Origin: Allostella sp. ATCC 35155
Lineage (GTDB): Bacteria > Pseudomonadota > Alphaproteobacteria > ATCC43930 > Allostellaceae
Assembly (NCBI GenBank): GCA_006738865.1
Contig: AP019701.1
Location: 5,157,974-5,221,973, forward strand
Length of the DNA stretch: 64,000 nt
Direction of reading: 5' to 3'
A model generated the notes under the pieces. That model ran no database searches, had not been told where the DNA came from, and saw nothing but the letters and a program-made list of their open reading frames with translations. This document shows positions 27,321 to 35,749 of this stretch, piece by piece. Each line of letters starts with the position of its first letter. Position 1 is the first letter of the stretch. The position numbers and the translations under genes are program-made.

Positions 27321-28523
27321 CTAGGATGGGGCGGGCGCCAGCCGGGCCGACCGCTCGGCGATCGGCAGGTGGACGAGGGCCGCGAACACGCCGAGCGCCA
27401 CGCCGAACCACCAGACGAGGTCGTAGCTGCCGGTGGCGTCGTAGATGCGCCCGCCGAGCCAGACGCCGAAGAAGGCGCCGACCTGATGGCTGAGGAAGAC
27501 GATCCCGAACAGGGTCGCCATGTAGCGCGGCCCGAACATGATGGCGACGAGGCCGGAGGTCAGCGGCACGGTGGACAGCCACAGCAGCCCCATTGCCGCG
27601 GCGAAGATCAGCACCGACGCCGACGAGGGCGGGGTCAGGACGAAGATGGTGATGACGATCGCGCGGCCGAGATAGATGACGCTCAGCAGCCACTTCTTGC
27701 TGTGCCGGCCGCCCAGCACGCCCGCGGTGTAGGAGCCGACGATGTTGAAGAGCCCGACCAGCGCGAGCGACCAGCCGGCGACCGAGGCCGGCACGCCGAC
27801 ATCCTTCAGGTAGGGCGGCAGATGGGTCAGGATGAAGGCGACGTGGAAGCCGCAGACGAAGAAGCCGGCCACGAGATACCAGAAGGAGGGGTGGCTCCCC
27901 GCCTCGCGCAGGGCCTGGCCCAGCGACTGCTGGCCCGCCACCTGGGCCGGCCGGCCGCGCAGGAACCAGGCCAGCGGCAGCATCACCAGCGCCAGGGCGC
28001 CGATCGCGACCAGGGCGCTGGTCCAGCCCAGCAGCCCGAGGAGCAGTTGCTCGAGGGGCGCGATCAGGAACTGCCCCATCGAGCCGGCCGCCGTGCCGAT
28101 GCCGAAGGCCCAGGTCCGCTGCTCCGCCGGCACGGCGCGGCCGAGCGCGGCGAGGACGATCGAGAACGAGGCGCAGGAGAGGCCGAACCCGACCATCACG
28201 CCCATGGTGGCGTTCAGCATCCACGGTTCGGTGGAAAGGGGCATCAGCGCGGTGCCGCCGCCATAGAGCAGCGCCCCGAATGCCAGCACCCGGCCGCTTC
28301 CCCAGCGGTCCGCGGCCGCGGCGGCGAATGGAACGCCCAGTCCCCAGAGCAGGTTCTGGATCGCCGACGCCATCGAGAAGACCTCCCGACCCCAGCCGTT
28401 GGCCGCGCTCATCGGCTCGAGGAACAACCCGAACCCGGTGCGCAGGCCGAACGAGAAGATGTTGAAGAGGCAACCGGCGACGATGACCACCGTCGCGATC
28501 CGACCAAGCTGCGTGGCGCTCAT
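27321..28523 (-). CDS. Major facilitator superfamily transporter
   Basis: 400 residues with about 12 hydrophobic segments in two halves. The N-terminal half has GRFGLFLEP-like helix 1 (FGLRTGFGLFLEPMSAANGW) and the second half FGIVFLSHQVGAFFGVWLGG, a pattern seen in oxalate/monocarboxylate-type MFS carriers, but the substrate is not predictable. Its ATG overlaps the stop of the HxlR regulator gene by 4 bp, so the regulator probably controls it. Confidence 0.85.
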   Translation of the reverse strand: MSATQLGRIATVVIVAGCLFNIFSFGLRTGFGLFLEPMSAANGWGREVFSMASAIQNLLWGLGVPFAAAAADRWGSGRVLAFGALLYGGGTALMPLSTEPWMLNATMGVMVGFGLSCASFSIVLAALGRAVPAEQRTWAFGIGTAAGSMGQFLIAPLEQLLLGLLGWTSALVAIGALALVMLPLAWFLRGRPAQVAGQQSLGQALREAGSHPSFWYLVAGFFVCGFHVAFILTHLPPYLKDVGVPASVAGWSLALVGLFNIVGSYTAGVLGGRHSKKWLLSVIYLGRAIVITIFVLTPPSSASVLIFAAAMGLLWLSTVPLTSGLVAIMFGPRYMATLFGIVFLSHQVGAFFGVWLGGRIYDATGSYDLVWWFGVALGVFAALVHLPIAERSARLAPAPS

Positions 28524-29044
28524 GGCTCGCTTCCTCCGGGCGTCACGCGCCCCAGTGCATCGGGTGTCCGCGTCAGGGCGGCCCGCTCCTCGGCATATGC
28601 GTCGCCGAACTCGACCGCGATGTCCGGCGCCGTTACAGGCTCACTGCACTCCGAACAGACCAGTACAGGCATGGTCGGGCGACCGCAGCCGGTGCGGTGG
28701 ACGAGCCGGACCGGTGGCCTGGCCGGGTCGCCCATCCAGCGCTGGCCCCACAGGCTCAGCGTCACCATCACCGGATGCAGCTCCCGCCCCATCGGGGTCA
28801 GCCGGTACTCGTAGCGCACTGGCCGCTCCTGATAGCGCTGCTTTTCCATCACGCCCTCCGCCACGAGCTTGGCCAGGCGGTCGGCCACGATGCGGGGCGA
28901 TGCCTGGGTGAGCCGCTGGAAGTCCTCGTAGCGCCGGATGCCGAAGAACGCCTCGCGCAGGACGAGCAACGTCCAGCGATCGCCGACGATGGCGAGCGCG
29001 CGGGCGACCGAGCAGGCGGAATGGCCGATATCCGACCAGCGCAT
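28520..29044 (-). CDS. HxlR-family transcriptional regulator
   Basis: 174 residues. Winged-helix HxlR domain at about 8-100 with the family's N-terminal cysteine (HSACSVARALAIVGDRWTLL, C10) and RRYEDFQRLTQASPRIVADRL. The C-terminus holds CGRPTMPVLVCSEC, three cysteines that could bind metal or sense redox state. Start ATG 29044 has AAGGGAAG in front. It heads the MFS operon and lies divergent from gshB, sharing a 107-bp intergenic region with both promoters. Confidence 0.88.
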   Translation of the reverse strand: MRWSDIGHSACSVARALAIVGDRWTLLVLREAFFGIRRYEDFQRLTQASPRIVADRLAKLVAEGVMEKQRYQERPVRYEYRLTPMGRELHPVMVTLSLWGQRWMGDPARPPVRLVHRTGCGRPTMPVLVCSECSEPVTAPDIAVEFGDAYAEERAALTRTPDALGRVTPGGSEP

Positions 29045-29050
29045 GGGTGA

Positions 29051-29065
29051 CTTCCCTTTCGGAAG
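29051..29065. promoter_or_regulatory. Inverted repeat, possible HxlR operator
   Basis: CTTCC-N5-GGAAG, perfect 5-bp arms, lying in the leader of the regulator gene between its -10 and its ATG and overlapping the ribosome-binding site. Autoregulation is an inference. Confidence 0.3.
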
Positions 29066-29068
29066 CGA

Positions 29069-29098
29069 CGTATAAGGGCCCCGATGGACGCTCGTCAA
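29069..29098 (-). promoter_or_regulatory. Promoter candidate for the HxlR-MFS operon
   Basis: On the minus strand TTGACG, 18 bp, TATACG. The -35 is near consensus. It lies 25 bp before the regulator ATG and overlaps the divergent gshB promoter candidate. Confidence 0.5.
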
Positions 29099-29113
29099 TC
29101 GCCCTCCTATAGT
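29085..29113 (+). promoter_or_regulatory. Promoter candidate for gshB
   Basis: TGGACG, 17 bp, TATAGT, 38 bp before the gshB ATG. The -10 matches 5 of 6 and the -35 matches 4 of 6. It overlaps the opposing regulator promoter, so the two may compete. Confidence 0.45.
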
Positions 29114-29151
29114 CGCCGCCCTTGCCGACACCGCTCTCCCGGAGCCGCCCC

Positions 29152-30114
29152 ATGAGCCTCGCCGTCGCCATCCAGATGGACCCCATCGAGACCATCAACA
29201 TCGACGCCGACTCGTCCTTTGTCCTCGCGTTGGAGGCGCAACGGCGAGGGCATGCGCTCTACCACTACCTGCCGCAGCACCTGTCCCTGCGCGGAGGGCG
29301 GGTGGTGGCCCGCTGCCGCCCGCTGCAGGTGCGGCGCGAGAAGGGCAACCACCACAGCTTCGGCGCGTGGGAGACGGTCGACCTCGCCACCATGGACGTC
29401 GTCCTGATGCGGCAGGACCCGCCCTTCGACATGGCCTACATCACCGCGACCCATCTGCTGGAGCACATCCATCCGCAGACGCTGGTCGTGAACGACCCGG
29501 TGCGGGTGCGCAATGCGCCGGAGAAGCTCTACGTCACCCACTTTCCCGAACTGATGCCGCCGACCGTGATCACCGCCGACCGGCAGGAGATTCTGGCCTT
29601 CCGGGCCGAGCACAAGGACATCATCGTCAAGCCGCTGTTCGGCAATGGCGGTGCCGGCGTCTTCCATATCGGGCCCGAGGACGAGAACCTGTCGGCGCTC
29701 CTCGAGCTCTTCACCCAGCTCTACCGGGAGCCGATCATCGTCCAGCGCTACCTACCGGAGGTGCGCCAGGGCGACAAGCGCATCATCCTGGTCGACGGGG
29801 TGCCGGGCGGCGCCATCGACCGCGTGCCCGAGAAGGGCGAGGCGCGGGCCAACATGCATGCCGGCGCCAAGCCGCAGAAGGCGACGCTGACCGAGCGCGA
29901 CCGCGAGATCTGCGCCGCGATCGGCCCCGCGCTGCGCGAGGCGGGCCTCATCTTCGTCGGCATCGACGTCATCGGCGGCTACCTGACCGAGATCAACGTC
30001 ACCTCCCCGACCGGCATCCAGGAGATCAACCGCTTCGACGGCGTGCGCCTCGAATCGGACATATGGGACGCCATCGATCGCCGCCTCGCGGAGCGCAGCC
30101 GCCCGCCCGCCTGA
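29152..30114 (+). CDS. gshB: Glutathione synthetase
   Basis: 320-residue ATP-grasp ligase joining gamma-glutamylcysteine and glycine. Typical blocks: [18 protein letters not shown] at the N-terminus, [40 protein letters not shown] and [19 protein letters not shown], with SPTGIQEIN at the end. ATG 29152 has GGAG 7 nt upstream. Intact full-length gene; a 201-bp piece of a second, 97.5% identical copy occurs at 35549-35749. Confidence 0.96.
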   Translation: MSLAVAIQMDPIETINIDADSSFVLALEAQRRGHALYHYLPQHLSLRGGRVVARCRPLQVRREKGNHHSFGAWETVDLATMDVVLMRQDPPFDMAYITATHLLEHIHPQTLVVNDPVRVRNAPEKLYVTHFPELMPPTVITADRQEILAFRAEHKDIIVKPLFGNGGAGVFHIGPEDENLSALLELFTQLYREPIIVQRYLPEVRQGDKRIILVDGVPGGAIDRVPEKGEARANMHAGAKPQKATLTERDREICAAIGPALREAGLIFVGIDVIGGYLTEINVTSPTGIQEINRFDGVRLESDIWDAIDRRLAERSRPPA

Positions 30115-30130
30115 CCATGATCGGCTGACC

Positions 30131-31183
30131 TCAGGGCGACGGCAGCACCAGCGCCGCCGCCCAGCGGCGTGCGACGGCTGCGGGCGAGAAGCGGAGCCTC
30201 ACCTCCGCCTGCCCGGCCGCAATCCGCGCCAATGCCTCGGCCGGGTTGGCCAGCGCCCAGCGGACACCCTCGGACGCCTCGCCCACCCAGGCACCGCGGT
30301 CGAGCTCCCGGTAGGCCGGGATCGGCGCCGCGAGGGCGAATCGCCCCTGGCGGATCGCCTCCACCAGGCGGTTGTGCGACTTGGCATCGGCGCGGGGGTC
30401 GCCTGCCGGCTGGGGCAGCAGCACGAAATCGGCGTCGGCCAGCGCGGCCGTGACTGCGGGCAGCGACCAGTCCCGGTGCGTGATGCGCCAGGATCCCTCG
30501 ACCCGGTCGATCATCGCATCGGCGAGGCGAGTGACCTCGCCGGCCGCTTCGGTCTGCGTCACGACGGTGAGAGACAGGCGGCGATCGGCCAGCCGGATGC
30601 CGTCGAGCGTGCGGGCCAGCAGACGGGCCGTCCCGGGGCCCCAGGTGCCGAACCAGACGAACCGCAGCTCGGGGCCGGGAGCGAACCGGGGTCGTGCCAT
30701 CTCCTCCGTCTCGGCCGGATCCTCGACGACGAGCGGCGCGTGGTGGCAGCGCGGGCGGTAGTGGTCGGCCAGCCAGCGGCTCGGCACGACCGGGACGAAG
30801 CGCCCGAGCACGAGGTCGCGATGGCGACCGGCCGGTCCCTCGTCCGCGGCCATCAGGTCGCAGACATCGGCATGGATCGGCCGCGCGGCCGCCAGCCGCT
30901 CCAGCGCATCGAGGGCGGCAGAGCAGATCCCGGGGTGCAGGGCAAAGGTGCCGGGCGTCGGCTTGCCCAGGACGATGCGGATCGCCGGATCGCGAAGCCG
31001 CTCGGCGATGCCCGGCCGGGCGATGTCGGTCAGGGAGACGAGGCCGGTCTCGTGCCCCAGGGCACGCAGGCCGGCCGCGGGAACGAGGCAGCGCAGGCGG
31101 ACGCTCGCCACCGGTGAATCCAGCACCTGTCCGGCGGCGAGCGTGGGCGCTGCCACACCGTTGACGAAGACGATCCTTGCCAT
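30131..31183 (-). CDS. Glycosyltransferase-like protein (GT-B type, tentative)
   Basis: 350 residues. An N-terminal [20 protein letters not shown] start, a mid segment LRFVWFGTWGPGTARLLART and a C-terminal half with ADADFVLLPQPAGDPRADAKSHNRLVEAI, which resembles the donor-binding region of GT-B glycosyltransferases. I do not recognise a named family or acceptor. ATG 31183 begins the conserved region; a longer frame is not supported. It is divergent from the truncated comM copy and convergent with gshB. The 5' end (about 41 codons) recurs at 35750-35871. Confidence 0.6.
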   Translation of the reverse strand: MARIVFVNGVAAPTLAAGQVLDSPVASVRLRCLVPAAGLRALGHETGLVSLTDIARPGIAERLRDPAIRIVLGKPTPGTFALHPGICSAALDALERLAAARPIHADVCDLMAADEGPAGRHRDLVLGRFVPVVPSRWLADHYRPRCHHAPLVVEDPAETEEMARPRFAPGPELRFVWFGTWGPGTARLLARTLDGIRLADRRLSLTVVTQTEAAGEVTRLADAMIDRVEGSWRITHRDWSLPAVTAALADADFVLLPQPAGDPRADAKSHNRLVEAIRQGRFALAAPIPAYRELDRGAWVGEASEGVRWALANPAEALARIAAGQAEVRLRFSPAAVARRWAAALVLPSP

Positions 31184-31948
31184 GCGGCCGGCAGGCTGAC
31201 ATGCGGGCGTGCGACGCGCCAGCGCCACCCCGTCCCGAATGTCCGAAGACGGACCGGTGGCAGGACGGCGCGCGGGCTCCTACACTCGATCGGAGCAGAG
31301 GGAGGGGGGATGGTCGCGCGGATCGCGACGGTCGCGTTCCAGGGCATCGAGGTGCGCGCGGTCGACGTTCAGGTTCAGATGGCGGCGGGGCTGCCGACCT
31401 TCGCGCTCGTCGGCCTGCCCGACAAGGCGGTGGCGGAGAGCCGCGAGCGGGTGCGCGCGGCGCTGGCCGCGATGGGCCTCGCCCTGCCGCCCAAGCGCAT
31501 CACGGTCAACCTGTCGCCGGCCGACCTTCTGAAGGAGGGCAGCCATTTCGACCTGCCGATCGCGCTTGGCCTACTGGTCGCCATGGGCGTCCTGCCGGCG
31601 GATGCGATGGCGGACTTCGTGGCGTTGGGGGAACTGGCGCTGGACGGCGCGCTGGCGCCGGTCGCGGGCGTGCTGCCGGCGGCGGTCCATGCCAACGCCC
31701 AGGGCCGCGGCCTGATCTGTCCCGAGGCATCGGGCGGCGAGGCGGCCTGGGCGGGCGAGATGACGATCATCGCCGCCCCCAGCCTGCTCTCGCTGGTCAA
31801 TCATGTGAAGGGCGTGCAGCAGCTGGCGCCGCCCCGGCCGCGTCTGGCCGACGATGGCGGGCCCCTGCCCGACCTCGCCGCGGTCAAGGGCCAGGAGACC
31901 GCCAAGCGCGCGCTCGAGGTCGCCGCGGCCGGCGGGCACAACCTGCTG
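31061..31948 (+). repeat. Homologous segment, copy A (glycosyltransferase 5' end, intergenic, comM 5' part)
   Basis: About 888 bp aligned with 35749-36635 (copy B). Over the comM part (639 bp) I count about 20 differences, roughly 97% identity, nearly all at synonymous third positions; only three change residues. The copies are offset by 4687 bp in comM and 4688 bp in the glycosyltransferase part. The homology ends abruptly at 31948. Confidence 0.9.
31310..31948 (+). pseudogene. comM: Truncated comM, N-terminal 213 codons
   Basis: The frame starts like the intact comM at 35997 with the same ribosome site (GAGGGAGGGGGG) and runs for 213 codons, ending right before the P-loop (which begins three residues further in the full gene). 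Reading then continues in frame through unrelated DNA for 64 more codons to a stop at 32143, overlapping the restriction-modification gene start by 10 bp. The N-terminal Lon-substrate-like domain is complete but the AAA+ ATPase part is gone, so helicase-type ComM function is lost. Confidence 0.88.
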
Positions 31949-32133
31949 CTATTTTCACCCATTATATCCAAAGCCATCGAATGGCTTGGGCTGGGTGCTT
32001 CCGGCCTAGACCGAGGCACATCCTTTCAGCAGGCCGGTACCTCTAACCAACTCTTGCGGCCGGCGGGCGTGTCATTCAGACAAGGCATCGGGCTCCCTGA
32101 AGGGCCTCAACAATCTAACGACTCGGAAGCACG

Positions 32134-34539
32134 ATGCCGCTAACGAACGCGCAACAGGACTGGTACGCGCGAGCAATCCTGGACCTCGACCCCGCTAGTG
32201 AGATCGTTCGGCTCGACCGACTAGGTAATCTGGTCCACTACTCGGCCGAGATTGCCACTGATGAGAGCCACTCCAAGCCGCTTACGCCTGAAGAGTGGGT
32301 CCATGCCCTCGCCTGTGTGTTGCTTGTCAAAGAGTTAGGCTATCCCATTGGACGCCTGGTGCACGAGCGGCGCATCGAGCACGGTTCGTCTGGGTCGAAT
32401 GCCGATGAGATCGACATCGTCGTTCTAGACGGCGACGGTCGACCCTACGCAGTCTGGGAACTGAAATCCGCTGAAGCGTATGCGGGCGAGCTTGAGACGG
32501 CTACCAGATTGCAGCTATTCGGGACGGTGCCCCTGCTCACCAGTGGCGCCCCCACGTTCATCGTTTGCGCTACCATAGATCCTGGGGGTGCCGTTCCGGA
32601 GTTCAAGCAGCGCTGCATCGACTACCGCGAACACAAAGACTACGAGGCATGGCTGGCTGCGGGTAAGCCAGCGGTCCCCGCATTTCCGCGGGAGTATTTC
32701 GAGCCAGATTACCAGCCTTACACGCGCGGTGGGGCGCGGGACCTTAAAACGACCTGCACGCTTGCCGAGTTCAAGGCGGTGGCGGCTTCATTTCACAATG
32801 AGTTTTTTGCGGAACACCCCGACAACCAGCTTTTCGAAGACCTCATTCGTTGTTTGCTGGCGAAGATTTATTCTGAAAAAAACACTCAGACGGGAAGTCA
32901 GTACGAGTTCCAGGTCTTGATGCCACACGGCAAGCCCGAGTCGGCGGCGAGCGTCTTCCAGCGAGTGAATGCATTGTACGCGAGGGCGTACCAGCATTAC
33001 ATCGAACCCGGTCGGTCAGACGAAATAGACCCGCGTCGTTTCCCAGCCGAGCGGGTTAAATCAGTTGTACAGCAAATTGAAGGAATGGCGCTAACTAGAG
33101 GAGCGGCGCTGAACGCAGACATTATTGGTGCATTCTTCGAGGAGGTTCTCCGGTCCGGGTTCAAGCAGGACCGTGGTATGTACTTCACGCACGATAACAT
33201 TGTCCGCTTTATGGTTGAGGCGGTAGGCTTGCGCGACCTGACCCGTAAGAAATGGCGGTCCGCGTCTCATCCGGAGCAGCGACTGCCTTATGTATTCGAC
33301 CCCGCCTGCGGGAGCGGTACTTTCCTTCTTCACTCAATGTACGCGATTACAGATGAGATTAGGTCGAATCGGGCGTGGTTCGCCCGAACTGATAGCGACG
33401 AGGATTTTCTGAACCAGCATCTGAGCGATGCGTCGCCGAACGGCTGGGCGAAGGACTTCCTCTACGGCTTCGATCCTAAGTTCATTATGGCAATGACAGC
33501 CAAGCTGAACATGGTGCTGCATGGCGACGGGGTGGCGCACCTGTTCAAGGAGGATGCTTTTAGAACGATGGGCTCGTATCACGATGCCCGCTTGCGGCCG
33601 GTCACCGGTCCGACAAGAAGTCTACCGGAAAATGTTTACCCGCCGAAGATGTGCGAGACATTCGATGTTGTCATTTCCAATCCACCGTTCGGTGTAACGC
33701 TGTCCACAGAAACGCGCCATACCTTAAGTAAGGCGTTCACGCTGCCTCCTAATTCTTCGACTGAGGCGCTGTTCGTAGAGAGAGCGTTCCAGTTGTTGAA
33801 GCCGCATGGGCGCTTGGCGGTCGTGCTACCGGAGTCCATTCTCAATGCGGCCGACACCGACCTGCGACTTTTCTTGATGCGTATGTTTCACATACGTGCA
33901 GTGGTCACGATGCCACGCCACGTATTCGTGGACACACCTACGCTGACCAGCCTTCTATTTGCTCAGAAGAAGTTACCTGATGAGATCTCCACATGGGATC
34001 GTACCTGGGATGAGGAAAAAGCTAAGATTGAGGCGCAGGTGGCGAAGGCACGCGGCCACCTAACCGTGGCCGCCACGCGTGCTTTCTCCTCGGCGAATGC
34101 TTTGGAAACGGCGGTGCTCAACGAGCTATCCGTGATCGGCCCGCGGACCCTGTGGGTCATGAAGCGAGGCCAGAATGGAGGTCCACTGACCTTTGGCCTA
34201 CCACCCCACATCGCGGCCGCACCGGATGCGGCGCGCTACTACCAGGACCTCCTCCGCTCGCCAGGATTCCTAGATTTGTCGCGACAGGCCGTGTTTAGAG
34301 GAGTTGCGGCGCGGCTGGACGCGACCTGGCCATGTTACGCGGTGGAGGAAGTTGGCTTCAAGTTGAGCAGGCGGGGCGAGAGGATACGCGAGAATCAGCT
34401 TGCTACCTTCGTCGGGACGAAGTCGGAGAGGGAAGTTCCTAATCTGCATCTTGCTACCGAGACGGTACGGGTTGTCGTCAATCGTGAGCATGCTCGGACG
34501 GTGTTGGACTGCATGGTCTCTGAAATGGTGTGGAGCTAA
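32134..34539 (+). CDS. Restriction-modification fusion: nuclease domain plus N6-adenine DNA methylase
   Basis: 801 residues. The N-terminal 180 residues resemble the HsdR nuclease domain with a PD-(D/E)xK site: D94 (DEIDIVV), E109 and K111 (VWELKSAE). Then an HsdM-type helical region and a methylase with motif I DPACGSGTF (389-397) and motif IV NPPF (516-519), plus STEALFVERAFQLLKPHGR. No helicase/translocase domain is present here or nearby. A nuclease-methylase chain with a separate specificity subunit is the layout of BcgI-like Type IIB enzymes; a Type I M subunit with an HsdR-like N-terminus is the alternative. ATG 32134 has GGAAG 5 nt upstream. GC is lower than in neighbours. Confidence 0.85.
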   Translation: MPLTNAQQDWYARAILDLDPASEIVRLDRLGNLVHYSAEIATDESHSKPLTPEEWVHALACVLLVKELGYPIGRLVHERRIEHGSSGSNADEIDIVVLDGDGRPYAVWELKSAEAYAGELETATRLQLFGTVPLLTSGAPTFIVCATIDPGGAVPEFKQRCIDYREHKDYEAWLAAGKPAVPAFPREYFEPDYQPYTRGGARDLKTTCTLAEFKAVAASFHNEFFAEHPDNQLFEDLIRCLLAKIYSEKNTQTGSQYEFQVLMPHGKPESAASVFQRVNALYARAYQHYIEPGRSDEIDPRRFPAERVKSVVQQIEGMALTRGAALNADIIGAFFEEVLRSGFKQDRGMYFTHDNIVRFMVEAVGLRDLTRKKWRSASHPEQRLPYVFDPACGSGTFLLHSMYAITDEIRSNRAWFARTDSDEDFLNQHLSDASPNGWAKDFLYGFDPKFIMAMTAKLNMVLHGDGVAHLFKEDAFRTMGSYHDARLRPVTGPTRSLPENVYPPKMCETFDVVISNPPFGVTLSTETRHTLSKAFTLPPNSSTEALFVERAFQLLKPHGRLAVVLPESILNAADTDLRLFLMRMFHIRAVVTMPRHVFVDTPTLTSLLFAQKKLPDEISTWDRTWDEEKAKIEAQVAKARGHLTVAATRAFSSANALETAVLNELSVIGPRTLWVMKRGQNGGPLTFGLPPHIAAAPDAARYYQDLLRSPGFLDLSRQAVFRGVAARLDATWPCYAVEEVGFKLSRRGERIRENQLATFVGTKSEREVPNLHLATETVRVVVNREHARTVLDCMVSEMVWS

Positions 34540-34547
34540 AATCCCCT

Positions 34548-35357
34548 ATGTCACTCCCACTCCGTGCGAGATGCAGCCTGAGCGCCGTTGCTCGCAGCCC
34601 TACGTTCCGTATCGACGCCAAGCAGGCGGCGCCCAGTAGCGTCCAACTCGACGCCATCCTGGATAGGGTCCCTACTTTCTACCTCAATGAGTTCCTGCCC
34701 GAGCCGTTCGTCAAAGGTAGACAGCCGATTTACCTCGACGACACGCAAGACGAGGGGGCTATGGTCATCAACACTGGTGCCGTGCGTCCGCTCGGTATCA
34801 CCTTCGGGCTTTGTCGCCGGATCTCGTCCTCCGACTTTGAGGGCCTCGCTCCTGCGCGTAAACTTCGAGACGGCGATGTCCTGCTCACCACGGACGGGGG
34901 CACCTCCATCGGCAAGGTCGCGGTCTTCAAGACACCCTCAGGTGAAGACGGAACTCTGATGGAGTGTGGCTTTACGGTGGACAGTCACGTGGCCGTGCTT
35001 AGGCCGTGCGGTATTTCGCCGGTACTACTGGCTTATCTACTTTGCTCGCCAATGGGGCAGATCCAGTTCCAGCGCGCCGAGAGCGGTGCTAGCGGCCAGA
35101 CCGCAGTGAGTGAGGAGGATGTCAGACGGTTCCGCTTTCCCCGCGTCCCAGAGGCGGCGTTCGAGCAAGCCCGTGAGAGTTTTACGGCAGCGCTGGAGGA
35201 GGCCCGCAGGCTTGAGGCCGAGGCGTACAAGAAGCGCCAGGACGGATGGGGGGCCTTTGAGGCAATCCTGTTGCAGGCCGATGGCGAGCAGCCGGTTCGG
35301 CTCGCGGCGCGGGCTCGTCCGAACGAGAAGCGCCAAAGGCAAGCTATCGCCGGATAG
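34548..35357 (+). CDS. Restriction-modification specificity subunit (HsdS-like, single recognition domain)
   Basis: 269 residues. Blocks typical of S subunits: RDGDVLLTTDGGTSIGKVAVF, SGQTAVSEEDVRRFRFPRVP, then a C-terminal helix (AFEQARESFTAALEEARRLE) of the coiled-coil spacer kind. Only one target-recognition domain is visible, about half of a usual HsdS, so a dimer would be needed for a bipartite site. ATG 34548 is 8 bp after the methylase stop; a GTG at 34530 overlaps the methylase end. It determines the DNA sequence recognised by the upstream enzyme (known for the family). Confidence 0.82.
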   Translation: MSLPLRARCSLSAVARSPTFRIDAKQAAPSSVQLDAILDRVPTFYLNEFLPEPFVKGRQPIYLDDTQDEGAMVINTGAVRPLGITFGLCRRISSSDFEGLAPARKLRDGDVLLTTDGGTSIGKVAVFKTPSGEDGTLMECGFTVDSHVAVLRPCGISPVLLAYLLCSPMGQIQFQRAESGASGQTAVSEEDVRRFRFPRVPEAAFEQARESFTAALEEARRLEAEAYKKRQDGWGAFEAILLQADGEQPVRLAARARPNEKRQRQAIAG

Positions 35358-35548
35358 GAAGCCCCAGACGCGCGCCGCCAGCAGTCAGTCCGGACGGTAT
35401 GTTCCGGCTCAGAAGCGTCAGGGTCTGGCTGGTGCGCCGCTTTGACAGCCATTTCGCATCGCCGAGGTAGGCGGGACCTGGGCTCTCGCCGCCTCACCGA
35501 ACTTTAGGGCCTGGGGTGAGAGCTGAGTGTTGCGCGTCAGGTAGGGCA
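35358..35548. other. Gene-free right end of the island
   Basis: 190 bp between the specificity gene and the gshB fragment. No gene, hairpin terminator or att-like repeat is evident. It is the probable backbone remnant of the element that carried the cassette (inference). Confidence 0.4.
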
Positions 35549-35749
35549 TGGCCCGCTGCCGCCCGCTGCAGGTGCGGCGCGAGAAGGGCAACCACCACAG
35601 CTTCGGCGCGTGGGAGACGATCGACCTCGCCACCATGGACGTCGTCCTGATGCGGCAGGACCCGCCCTTCGACATGGCCTACATCACGGCGACCCATCTC
35701 CTGGAGCACATCCACCCGCAGACCCTGGTCGTGAACGACCCGGTGCGGG
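35549..35749 (+). pseudogene. gshB: gshB internal fragment
   Basis: 201 bp matching 29306-29506 of intact gshB with five substitutions. It covers about codons 52-118, without start, ATP-grasp core or end. At 35749 it joins directly to the reversed 5' end of the glycosyltransferase-like gene; compared with the intact locus 1554 bp (29507-31060) are missing, with a GGG shared at the joint. Non-functional. Confidence 0.9.

Larger units (their letters stand above)
31949..35548 (+). mobile_element. Inserted restriction-modification island
   Basis: About 3.6 kb with visibly lower GC and different codon use from both sides. It holds a nuclease-methylase gene and a specificity gene, 185 bp of leader on the left and 190 bp without genes on the right. 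No integrase, transposase or terminal inverted repeats were found. A short hairpin AAGCCAT-CGA-ATGGCTT lies at 31971-31987. The flanks are the two halves of a duplicated chromosomal segment, so the cassette probably entered with that segment. Confidence 0.75.

Noticed and set aside
31310-32143. Calling the upstream comM copy a functional gene
   Set aside because: It ends three residues before the P-loop and lacks the entire ATPase; only the downstream copy is complete.
31949-35548. Classifying the inserted cassette as an integron, transposon or integrase-driven island
   Set aside because: No transposase, integrase, terminal inverted repeats or short target duplication were found; the long homeologous flanks explain the insertion by recombination.
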